DNA from: Kingella oralis
GTDB taxonomy: Bacteria > Pseudomonadota > Gammaproteobacteria > Burkholderiales > Neisseriaceae
Direction of reading: 5' to 3'
DNA: 6,123 nt
NCBI GenBank assembly: GCA_905373195.1
Contig: CAJPSG010000076.1
Coordinates: 1-6,123, forward strand
The translations under genes were made by a program, and so were the position numbers. Shown here piece by piece: positions 1 through 4,695 of the stretch (its first letter is position 1; each line of letters starts with the position of its first letter). The notes beneath the pieces were generated by a model. The model searched no databases and was not told where the DNA came from. It was given only the letters and a program-made list of their open reading frames with translations.

Positions 1-1773
1 GCCACGCGCTGCACATCGCTGCCCAAATGCGTGTTCAACCAAATCCAAGCGCATAAAGATTTTCAGGCTGCCTTACACGACTGGCTAGACGGCATCCTGT
101 GCGCGCCCGATTTGGACTACGCTATCGCCCACCAAAGCGAACTTGCCCCGCAGCAAACATGGCTCACGCCGCAAGGGCACCGCGTGGACAGGCACAGCAT
201 CACGCTCTACAACGAAGCCAGTAGCCAAAACCTGATTCAGCAAAAAGCCCAGCACGACGAACTCGTCGCGCAACTTGCTGCACTTGCCCCACAGCTTGCC
301 GCCGCCCAACAGCAAGCCGAAGAAGCGCAAACCGCGCTAGACCAAGCCGAAGCCGCGCACGACCAAGCCCAAGCGCAATACCGCGAGCTGTTAAGCCAAC
401 TGCAACACGCGCAAAACCACGCCAACCAGCTTACCGAACGCAGCAACCAAGCCCAGCTTCGCCGCGAACACATTGCCCAAGAGCAAGCCCAGTTGCAAGA
501 CGAAATAGAACTGCTTGCCCAACAAAGCGACAGCCTAGCCGAAGACAGCGAAACCCTTGTTCACGCGCTCGCCGAGTTGGAACACCAATTTGACACCCTA
601 TCAGGCAGCCTGAAAAACCAACAACACAGCCTGAAAACCGCCCAGCTTGCCTTGCTGGAAGCCAATCGCCAATACGGCGCAGCCGAGTTGGAACAACACA
701 AAATCCAACAACGCGCCGACAGCCTTGCCGAGCAAGCCGCGCAAATTTTGCTGCAACAGCAAGACTGGCAGCAGCGCATAGAAGAAGCCGCGCTCGCGCA
801 AGAAGCCGACGAAGCCAGCACCGAGCTTGCCGAGCAACTGCTGATTGCCCAACAAGCCAGCGCCGAGCTTGCCGAGCGCATCGCCAGCGCGCAAGAAACT
901 CTGGTGCACACCCAAGCGCAAGGGCAAGATTTGTTCCAACAAGCCCAAGCCATCGCCGCCGAATTGCCGCAGATTCAGGCTGCCGTGCAAAACGCGCTGT
1001 TGCAACAACAACAAGCCGAGCTCAACGCCCAGCGCTATCACGAGCAGCTTACCGAGCGCGGCGCCGATTTAGCCGCCCTTGCCGCTGCCCAACATTCAGG
1101 CAGCCTGAAAGCCTTGTCGCAGCATATCAACAGCCTGCTGGCGCAAATTGAAGCACTCGGCGCGGTGAACCTTGCCGCGCTGGATGAGCTTGCCGAAGCC
1201 CAGCAGCGCGATGCGTATTACCGTAGCCAAAGCGAAGACGTGCAAAACGCCATCGCCTTGCTAGAAGAAGCCATCGCCCAAATTGACAACGAAACCAAAG
1301 CCCGCTTTTTAGACACCTTCAACGCGGTTAACGCCAAAATGCAAAGCATCTTCCCCACGCTGTTTGGCGGCGGCGAAGCCACCTTGCAGCTCACCGACAG
1401 TGACCCGCTCAGCGCAGGCATCAGCATCATGGCGCGCCCCACAGGCAAGAAAAACAGCTCCATCCACCTATTGAGCGGCGGCGAAAAAGCCCTCACCGCC
1501 ATGAGCCTTGTGTTTGCGCTGTTTAGCCTAAACCCCGCGCCGTTTTGCCTGCTGGACGAAGTAGATGCCCCGCTGGACGATGCCAACACCAGCCGCTTTT
1601 GCCAACTGGTGAAAGAAATGTCGGCCCAAACCCAGTTTCTTTACATCTCGCACAACCGCCTCACCATGGAAATGGCAGAGCAGTTAATTGGCGTAACCAT
1701 GCAGGAAAAAGGCGTGTCGCGCATTGTTGCCGTGGATATTAAACAAGCCATGCAAATGGCAGAGGCAGCCTGA
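1..1773 (+). CDS. smc: SMC chromosome condensation protein, C-terminal half (5' partial)
   Basis: C-terminal half of the SMC ATPase, the core of the bacterial condensin that organises and helps segregate the chromosome. The frame is open to the left edge, so the true start lies outside; the GTG at 31 is internal. In order: the end of the hinge (about 31-220, ending with G-H-R-V-D-R-H-S), a long Gln/Ala/Glu-rich coiled coil (about 225-1130), the conserved L-G-A-V-N-L-A-A turn near 1158, F-G-G-G near 1363, the ABC signature LSGGEK at 1471-1488, Walker B PFCLLDE at 1540-1560 with D-loop P-L-D-D-A-N, and the switch histidine at 1651-1653. Walker A would be in the missing N-terminal half. The stop TGA lies inside a DUS. 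It probably shares a transcript with the hydrolase 4 nt downstream. The family call is firm. Only the first ten codons are uncertain, because a second frame is also open there. Confidence 0.96.
   Translation, partial: ATRCTSLPKCVFNQIQAHKDFQAALHDWLDGILCAPDLDYAIAHQSELAPQQTWLTPQGHRVDRHSITLYNEASSQNLIQQKAQHDELVAQLAALAPQLAAAQQQAEEAQTALDQAEAAHDQAQAQYRELLSQLQHAQNHANQLTERSNQAQLRREHIAQEQAQLQDEIELLAQQSDSLAEDSETLVHALAELEHQFDTLSGSLKNQQHSLKTAQLALLEANRQYGAAELEQHKIQQRADSLAEQAAQILLQQQDWQQRIEEAALAQEADEASTELAEQLLIAQQASAELAERIASAQETLVHTQAQGQDLFQQAQAIAAELPQIQAAVQNALLQQQQAELNAQRYHEQLTERGADLAALAAAQHSGSLKALSQHINSLLAQIEALGAVNLAALDELAEAQQRDAYYRSQSEDVQNAIALLEEAIAQIDNETKARFLDTFNAVNAKMQSIFPTLFGGGEATLQLTDSDPLSAGISIMARPTGKKNSSIHLLSGGEKALTAMSLVFALFSLNPAPFCLLDEVDAPLDDANTSRFCQLVKEMSAQTQFLYISHNRLTMEMAEQLIGVTMQEKGVSRIVAVDIKQAMQMAEAA
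62..73 (-). repeat. DUS, exact copy, inside smc hinge
   Basis: TTCAGGCTGCCT on the plus strand, so the uptake word reads on the minus strand. In the smc frame it encodes part of D-F-Q-A-A-L, which suits an alpha helix and keeps a normal-looking hinge sequence. Confidence 0.93.
603..614 (+). repeat. DUS, exact copy, inside smc coiled coil
   Basis: AGGCAGCCTGAA followed by further A residues. It encodes G-S-L-K within the coiled-coil arm. A shorter match sharing CAGCCTGAA follows at 627-635 and encodes S-L-K, which may be a decayed second copy. Confidence 0.93.
974..985 (-). repeat. DUS near-match (11 of 12) in smc
   Basis: TTCAGGCTGCCG differs from the uptake word only at the last plus-strand base. 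It encodes part of I-Q-A-A-V. It could be a decayed copy or a copy constrained by protein sequence. Confidence 0.6.
1098..1109 (+). repeat. DUS, exact copy, inside smc coiled coil
   Basis: The second G-S-L-K encoding copy in the SMC arm, within S-G-S-L-K-A-L, near the end of the coiled coil. It is followed by AG, so it lacks the extra A run seen in most copies here. Confidence 0.93.
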
Positions 1774-1774
1774 A
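1763..1774 (+). repeat. DUS overlapping the smc stop codon
   Basis: Exact uptake word at the end of smc. Bases 9-11 of the word (1771-1773) are the TGA stop. Its AGG is part of AGAGG (1761-1765), the only Shine-Dalgarno-like purine run before the hydrolase ATG at 1778. One 12-mer therefore touches uptake, termination of smc and possibly initiation of the next gene. Confidence 0.93.
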
Positions 1775-1777
1775 AAC

Positions 1778-2578
1778 ATGAAAACCCGCCTTTGCCAACT
1801 ATTCGCATGGCTTGCCGCACTCTATGCCGCCGTGTTATGCGTGCTCTATTTCCAACAAGAAAACCTGCTGTTCCACCCCAGCAAACTCCCCGCCCACTAC
1901 GCCTACGCTTTCAGGCTGCCACATGAAGAAATCGCCTTGCCCGTAAACGGCGCGGTGCTGAACGGGCTGCATTTTCGCCCGCCCCATGCCCACAGCAAAG
2001 GCGCAATTTTGTTTTTCCACGGCAACGCAGGCGCGCTGGATAGCTGGGGCGAAGTGGCACAACGCTTTGCCGAGCTGGGCTACGACAGCTATGCGTTTGA
2101 CTATCGCGGCTACGGCAAAAGCAGCGGGCAAATCCACAGCCAAGTCGATTTGCTCGCCGATGCCGAGCGCATGGCGCAGTATGTGCGGCAAAGTTTCCCC
2201 GCCGAGCAAATCATCGTGGTGGGCAATTCCATTGGCAACGGCATGGCGGCGCACGTTGCCGCGCAACTGCAATCGCCCAAGCTGGTGTTGATTTCGCCTT
2301 ATTTTCGCCTGCGTGATTTAATCCGCGACAAAATGCCGTTTGTGCCGCCGTTTCTGATTAAATATCCGCTGCCCACCGCCGACTATCTCGCCACCACGCC
2401 CAACACGCAGGTGCTGATTTTCCACGGCACGCACGACACGCTGATTCCCGCTGCACACGGGCAACGGCTGGCGCAAACCTTGGGCGAACGCGCGCAGTAT
2501 CACGAATTGCCTGCGGGGCATAATGATATGTTTAGCCAAACCGCGCTATGGCACATGCTGGAAACCGCATTGCCATGA
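1778..2578 (+). CDS. Membrane-anchored alpha/beta hydrolase (YfhR/BEM46-like)
   Basis: Predicted serine hydrolase of 266 aa, substrate unknown. The N-terminus (residues about 5-25) is hydrophobic with few charges and looks like an uncleaved membrane anchor, leaving the catalytic domain probably outside the cytoplasmic membrane. Oxyanion-type H-G-N-A-G is at 81-85. The nucleophile elbow G-N-S-I-G puts Ser at 151, Asp220 lies in H-G-T-H-D-T-L-I-P, and His248 lies in P-A-G-H-N-D, so the triad is complete. This order and the F-D-Y-R-G-Y-G-K-S segment (107-115) match YfhR/BEM46-type hydrolases. I chose ATG 1778 because it begins just before the anchor. An in-frame ATG at 1724 would add 18 residues encoded inside smc. 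The Shine-Dalgarno is weak and far (AGAGG, 12 nt), so translational coupling to smc is likely. A near-DUS encodes F-R-L-P at 45-48. The fold is sure, the substrate is not. Confidence 0.92.
   Translation: MKTRLCQLFAWLAALYAAVLCVLYFQQENLLFHPSKLPAHYAYAFRLPHEEIALPVNGAVLNGLHFRPPHAHSKGAILFFHGNAGALDSWGEVAQRFAELGYDSYAFDYRGYGKSSGQIHSQVDLLADAERMAQYVRQSFPAEQIIVVGNSIGNGMAAHVAAQLQSPKLVLISPYFRLRDLIRDKMPFVPPFLIKYPLPTADYLATTPNTQVLIFHGTHDTLIPAAHGQRLAQTLGERAQYHELPAGHNDMFSQTALWHMLETALP
1910..1921 (-). repeat. DUS near-match (11 of 12) in the hydrolase gene
   Basis: TTCAGGCTGCCA differs from the word at the final plus-strand base. It encodes F-R-L-P, residues 45-48, just after the membrane anchor and before the catalytic core, a place likely to tolerate insertions. 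Confidence 0.6.
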
Positions 2579-2585
2579 TGCAATC

Positions 2586-2597
2586 AGGCAGCCTGAA
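2586..2597 (+). repeat. DUS, left bracket of the inverted-repeat element
   Basis: Exact copy starting 8 nt after the hydrolase stop. It is the inverted partner of the DUS at 2772-2783. The two lie 5 and 4 nt outside the arms of the 165-bp element. Confidence 0.93.
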
Positions 2598-2602
2598 AGC
2601 TA

Positions 2603-2767
2603 AGAACCTGTATTCTTCACTATTTGCATAGGCATCTTTCATGCCCTAAAAACGCGACTACTGCGTTAAAAATGCTCGCAAGGTGTCCAACCTTACTGCG
2701 CTTTTTGCCTTGTATTCACGCTTTTATGTCATCAAATCTGCCCATGCAAATAATGAATACAGGTTCT
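2603..2767. mobile_element. 165-bp MITE-like inverted-repeat element
   Basis: The ends are a perfect 13-bp inverted repeat (2603-2615 with 2755-2767, AGAACCTGTATTC). After a small internal loop the pairing resumes: ATTTGCAT at 2622-2629 with 2744-2751, then GGCA at 2631-2634 with TGCC at 2739-2742. Inside are short hairpins: GGCAT/ATGCC (2631-2645), AACGC/GCGTT (2651-2667) and AAGGT/ACCTT (2680-2694). No transposase fits in it, and the frame open across it shows no protein-like features. The layout recalls the Correia-type miniature elements of Neisseria, but the ends differ and I do not recognise a named family. No clear target duplication is visible. It could instead be a structured RNA or a large transcription-end structure. 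Confidence 0.6.
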
Positions 2768-2771
2768 AATT

Positions 2772-2783
2772 TTCAGGCTGCCT
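2772..2783 (-). repeat. DUS, right bracket of the inverted-repeat element
   Basis: TTCAGGCTGCCT, preceded by TT. With one extra base it gives a 13-bp match to the inverted copy at 2586-2598, so the whole block 2586-2783 is one interrupted palindrome. Confidence 0.93.
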
Positions 2784-2797
2784 TTGCCGTTATCCGC

Positions 2798-2803
2798 TAC
2801 AAT
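2798..2803 (+). promoter_or_regulatory. Candidate -10 box upstream of rluB
   Basis: TACAAT matches five of six bases of the sigma-70 -10 consensus and sits about 200 nt upstream of the rluB start. At 17-bp spacing the -35 position falls in the DUS (AGGCTG) and is a poor match, and there is no extended -10 TGn. This is a weak candidate, listed because nothing better is visible in this spacer. Confidence 0.3.
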
Positions 2804-2902
2804 ACGCCACCTTTTGATTAACCCATCCTGCCGTGTTAGCGCACCGCAGAAGAACGGTTTTTCGCTATGTTGTTTTGGCTACGCCGAAACTCGCTGCACT
2901 CA

Positions 2903-2945
2903 TTTTCAGGCTGCCTTTATGGATGCACACAAGGCAGCCTGAAAA
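2903..2945. repeat. Inverted DUS pair forming a hairpin in the rluB leader
   Basis: Two exact uptake words facing each other (2905-2916 minus, 2932-2943 plus) give a 15-bp perfect stem (2903-2917 with 2931-2945) and a 13-nt loop. The outer ends are TTTT on the left and AAAA on the right, so no U-run follows the stem on either strand. It is therefore a poor intrinsic terminator. It lies 56 nt before the rluB ATG, so it is probably transcribed as part of the leader. Confidence 0.88.
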
Positions 2946-2990
2946 CCCAAATCAGCAGCATAACAACGCACCCCAGCGCACAACCGTTAC

Positions 2991-2994
2991 GGAG
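2991..2994 (+). promoter_or_regulatory. Ribosome binding site of rluB
   Basis: GGAG with a 7-nt spacer to ATG 3002. It decides the start against an in-frame ATG at 2867, whose 45-residue extension would read through the DUS hairpin. Confidence 0.8.
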
Positions 2995-3001
2995 ATCCAC
3001 C

Positions 3002-4063
3002 ATGCCCAAAAAATCCAAACGCCATTATCTTGACGACATTTCCGCCAACAAACCCGCGCGTAAAACCGCATCAGCCAATAAATCCAAAGGCAGCCTGAAA
3101 ACAGGTAAACCTCACGCCCAAAGGCAGCCTGAAAACGAACGTAGCGAGTTTCGGCGCAATCAAACCGAGCGCAGCCCAGCCGAAAATCCCGTCAAGCAAC
3201 GCGTTGCCCGCGCCAAAAAACTCATCGTGCGCGCCCCCAACCAAAAAATCCAACAACGCGCCGAGTTCCTAAAAGAACAACGCGCCGATCTCTCGCGCCA
3301 AGAGCCCGAACGGCTGCAAAAAATTCTCGCCGCATCAGGCGCAGGCTCGCGCCGCCAAATGGAAAAATGGATTGGCAACGGCTGGGTGCAAATCAACGGC
3401 AAAACCGCGCAGCTGGGCGACAAAGTCTCGCCCGACGACCAAGTAACCGTAAAAGGCAACGCCATCAAGCTCAAATGGGCAGACCGCCTGCCGCGCATCA
3501 TCTTGTATTACAAACAAGAAGGCGAAATTGTTTCGCGCGACGACCCGCAAGGGCGCGTGAGCATTTTTGACCGCCTGCCGCAAGCCGCCAGCAGCCGCTG
3601 GGTCGCCATCGGGCGGCTGGACATCAACACCAGCGGCTTGCTGATTTTGACCACATCGGGCGAATTGGTGCAGCGCTTTGCCCACCCCAAATTTGAAGTG
3701 CAGCGCGAATACGCCGTGCGCGTGTTGGGTGAAGTCAGCCGCGAGCAAATGCAGCAGCTCACGCAAGGCATCATGCTGGAAGACGGCGTGGCGCAGGTGG
3801 AGCGCATCAGCGAGCAGGGCGGCGAGGGCGCAAACAAATGGTACAACGTGGTCATCAAAGAAGGACGCAACCGCGAAGTGCGGCGCATTTTTGAACACAT
3901 CGGCTTAACCGTAAGCCGCTTGGTGCGCGTGGGCTTTGGCCCCATCGGGCTGCCCAACCGCTTGAAACGCGGGCAGTTTTACGAGCTCAACCCCGCCGAA
4001 GTTGCCGCCATTTTGAAATGGGCGGATATGGCGTTGCCCAATAGTGGCAAACGGCGCAGATAA
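3002..4063 (+). CDS. rluB: 23S rRNA pseudouridine synthase RluB with basic N-terminal extension
   Basis: Isomerises a uridine of 23S rRNA to pseudouridine; in E. coli RluB acts at position 2605, in the peptidyl-transferase region. The product is 353 aa. Residues 1 to about 100 are a Lys/Arg/Gln-rich, probably disordered extension absent from E. coli RluB. An S4 RNA-binding domain follows (about 103-165, opening R-L-Q-K-I-L-A-A-S-G), then the RsuA/RluB-type catalytic domain with G-R-L-D-I-N-T-S-G-L-L and catalytic Asp207, then N-R-E-V-R-R-I-F-E. The segments Y-Y-K-Q-E-G-E, F-D-R-L-P, G-G-E-G-A-N-K-W-Y-N-V and G-R-N-R-E-V-R-R follow E. coli RluB closely, favouring RluB over RsuA, RluE or RluF. 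Two DUS lie in the extension, encoding G-S-L-K (30-33) and R-Q-P-E (41-44). It is followed by a DUS hairpin. Confidence 0.94.
   Translation: MPKKSKRHYLDDISANKPARKTASANKSKGSLKTGKPHAQRQPENERSEFRRNQTERSPAENPVKQRVARAKKLIVRAPNQKIQQRAEFLKEQRADLSRQEPERLQKILAASGAGSRRQMEKWIGNGWVQINGKTAQLGDKVSPDDQVTVKGNAIKLKWADRLPRIILYYKQEGEIVSRDDPQGRVSIFDRLPQAASSRWVAIGRLDINTSGLLILTTSGELVQRFAHPKFEVQREYAVRVLGEVSREQMQQLTQGIMLEDGVAQVERISEQGGEGANKWYNVVIKEGRNREVRRIFEHIGLTVSRLVRVGFGPIGLPNRLKRGQFYELNPAEVAAILKWADMALPNSGKRRR
3088..3099 (+). repeat. DUS, exact copy, inside rluB
   Basis: Encodes G-S-L-K, residues 30-33 of the basic N-terminal extension. The next copy starts 22 nt downstream in a different reading frame. Confidence 0.93.
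3122..3133 (+). repeat. DUS, second exact copy inside rluB
   Basis: Same orientation as the copy at 3088 but in another frame, so it reads R-Q-P-E (residues 41-44). Two direct copies in one short low-complexity stretch suggest that the extension tolerates DUS insertion. Confidence 0.93.
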
Positions 4064-4068
4064 AGGAG
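4063..4068 (+). promoter_or_regulatory. Strong Shine-Dalgarno separated from its start codon by a DUS hairpin
   Basis: AAGGAG directly follows the rluB stop codon, sharing the last A of TAA, and abuts the left arm of the 4069-4108 hairpin. No start codon lies at normal distance. If the 40-nt hairpin is folded, the remaining spacer to ATG 4119 is 10 nt, which is usable. The function is inferred. Confidence 0.45.
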
Positions 4069-4111
4069 AGGCAGCCTGAAAATCACTCATCACATTTTCA
4101 GGCTGCCTTTT
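4069..4111 (+). terminator. Inverted DUS pair, possible weak terminator after rluB
   Basis: Two exact uptake words, 4069-4080 forward and 4097-4108 reverse, form a 14-bp perfect stem (4069-4082 with 4095-4108) with a 12-nt loop, starting 6 nt after the rluB stop. This orientation is the one typical of neisserial DUS terminators. However, the T run (4108-4111) is only four bases, and the next gene's ATG is 8 nt further on. Read-through is therefore likely. Confidence 0.7.
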
Positions 4112-4118
4112 CAGCAAA

Positions 4119-4436
4119 ATGAAAATCAAACTGATGGCAGATTATGGCTGTTTCCCCTTGTGGGCAATCGGCGATGAACCCAGAAACCTCAACCCAAGCG
4201 AGCTGCCTCTTTCGCCAGCATTAACCCAAGCCCTGCTGGATTGGGCAGCGCAATATGACCAAACCTTAAATTGGAACGACCCCATCCATTCAGGTTTCCC
4301 CGATGCCCATGCCGAGCAATTATTTATGTATCAAGGGAAAATACTGTTTGAGCGATTGCAGCACGAGCTAGGGCAACAATATGAATTGCTTGCTTACTGC
4401 CGCCATATTCATGATTTACCCCTCTCTAAAACATAG
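4119..4436 (+). CDS. Conserved-looking hypothetical protein, 105 aa
   Basis: I do not recognise a function. The product is a small soluble acidic protein with no signal peptide or membrane segment. It opens M-K-I-K-L-M-A-D-Y-G-C-F-P-L-W, then L-P-L-S-P-A-L (about 30-36), D-W-A-A-Q-Y-D, N-W-N-D-P-I-H-S-G-F-P (about 51-61) and a helical C-terminus. I recall uncharacterised small proteins with the K-L-M-A-D-Y opening and the W-A-x-x-Y-D and D-P-x-x-S-G-F stretches, but this is memory, not a search. The base composition looks more A+T-rich than that of its neighbours. ATG 4119 is the first start after an in-frame TGA at 4077. No Shine-Dalgarno adjoins it. A second ATG at 4134 would also lack one. 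Expression probably depends on read-through from rluB. Confidence 0.78.
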   Translation: MKIKLMADYGCFPLWAIGDEPRNLNPSELPLSPALTQALLDWAAQYDQTLNWNDPIHSGFPDAHAEQLFMYQGKILFERLQHELGQQYELLAYCRHIHDLPLSKT

Positions 4437-4523
4437 ACAGCCTTGCCCCTTTGTTCAAATCTTTGATTTAGCCATGCGAACTTATGCAAAGCTCAGGGGT
4501 ATCTTGCAGCGCAACGCACAAGA

Positions 4524-4553
4524 TTGAAAACCAGCCAAGCCGCCAATTATGTT
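4524..4553 (+). promoter_or_regulatory. Candidate sigma-70 promoter for pyrE
   Basis: TTGAAA (4524-4529, five of six) and TATGTT (4548-4553, four of six) are separated by 18 bp. The start point would fall in or just after the DUS at 4554-4565, giving a leader of roughly 130 nt. It is the best pair in the spacer by eye and is not proven. Confidence 0.4.
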
Positions 4554-4565
4554 TTCAGGCTGCCT
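4554..4565 (-). repeat. DUS, exact copy, at the start of the pyrE leader
   Basis: TTCAGGCTGCCT, unpaired with any nearby inverted copy, directly next to the candidate -10 box. Confidence 0.93.
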
Positions 4566-4570
4566 CAGTT

Positions 4571-4630
4571 CGCCCTCCACGCAACTCGTTGTCCCCCCAA
4601 TCCAATCCGTCCCCAATCACCGCTTCCCCC
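4571..4630 (+). promoter_or_regulatory. C-rich, G-poor leader segment, Rho-loading-like
   Basis: In these 60 nt I count 33 C and 6 G, a strong C-over-G bias with no evident stem, in the untranslated region before pyrE. Such unstructured C-rich RNA is the kind of segment to which Rho binds. No terminator or attenuator leader peptide is visible. A regulatory role for pyrE is inference only. Confidence 0.3.
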
Positions 4631-4683
4631 AGACGACAGCAGCGAGGACAACACCCAATATTGCCAACTCTACCCCAACGTAT

Positions 4684-4688
4684 AAGGA
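4684..4688 (+). promoter_or_regulatory. Ribosome binding site of pyrE
   Basis: AAGGA with a 7-nt spacer to ATG 4696. It fixes the start against an upstream in-frame ATG at 4549, whose 49-residue extension would run through the DUS and the C-rich leader. Confidence 0.82.
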
Positions 4689-4695
4689 CAACACC

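Larger units (their letters stand above)
4437..4695 (+). other. Spacer between the 105-codon gene and pyrE
   Basis: 259 nt without a credible gene. It holds the pyrE promoter candidate, one DUS, a C-rich leader and the pyrE ribosome site. No convincing terminator follows the 105-codon gene: AAATC/GATTT at 4457-4469 is only a 5-bp A+T-rich stem. Confidence 0.6.

Noticed and set aside
561..1041. Long minus-strand open frames antisense to smc
   Set aside because: They arise from the repetitive Gln/Ala/Glu codons of the coiled coil. Their products are Cys/Ser/Leu-rich with no ribosome site, and the plus strand is clearly smc.
1724..1777. Earlier start for the hydrolase, overlapping smc
   Set aside because: The 18 added residues are hydrophilic, and the DUS within them is read as R-Q-P-E. 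ATG 1778 directly precedes the membrane anchor.
2624..2821. 65-codon plus-strand frame across the inverted-repeat element
   Set aside because: It starts inside one arm of the element, runs through the other arm and a DUS, has no ribosome site, and encodes no recognisable protein features.
2842..2860. Small hairpin with T run (ACCG, loop, CGGT, TTTT) before rluB
   Set aside because: The stem is only 4 bp and no upstream transcript needs a terminator here, so it is probably chance.
2867..3001. Upstream in-frame extension of RluB starting at ATG 2867
   Set aside because: It would translate the DUS hairpin and lacks a ribosome site, whereas ATG 3002 has GGAG at a 7-nt spacing.
3508..3957. Minus-strand open frames antisense to rluB
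   Set aside because: They are shadows of the G+C-rich rluB coding frame, with no start signals and no protein family resemblance. RluB motifs cover the same bases.
4457..4469. Terminator after the 105-codon gene
   Set aside because: The AAATC/GATTT stem is 5 bp with four A-T pairs and a 3-nt loop, with no U-run. It is too weak.
4549..4695. Upstream in-frame extension of PyrE
   Set aside because: The extra 49 residues pass through the DUS and the C-rich leader. ATG 4696 has AAGGA at the right distance and gives the normal family length.
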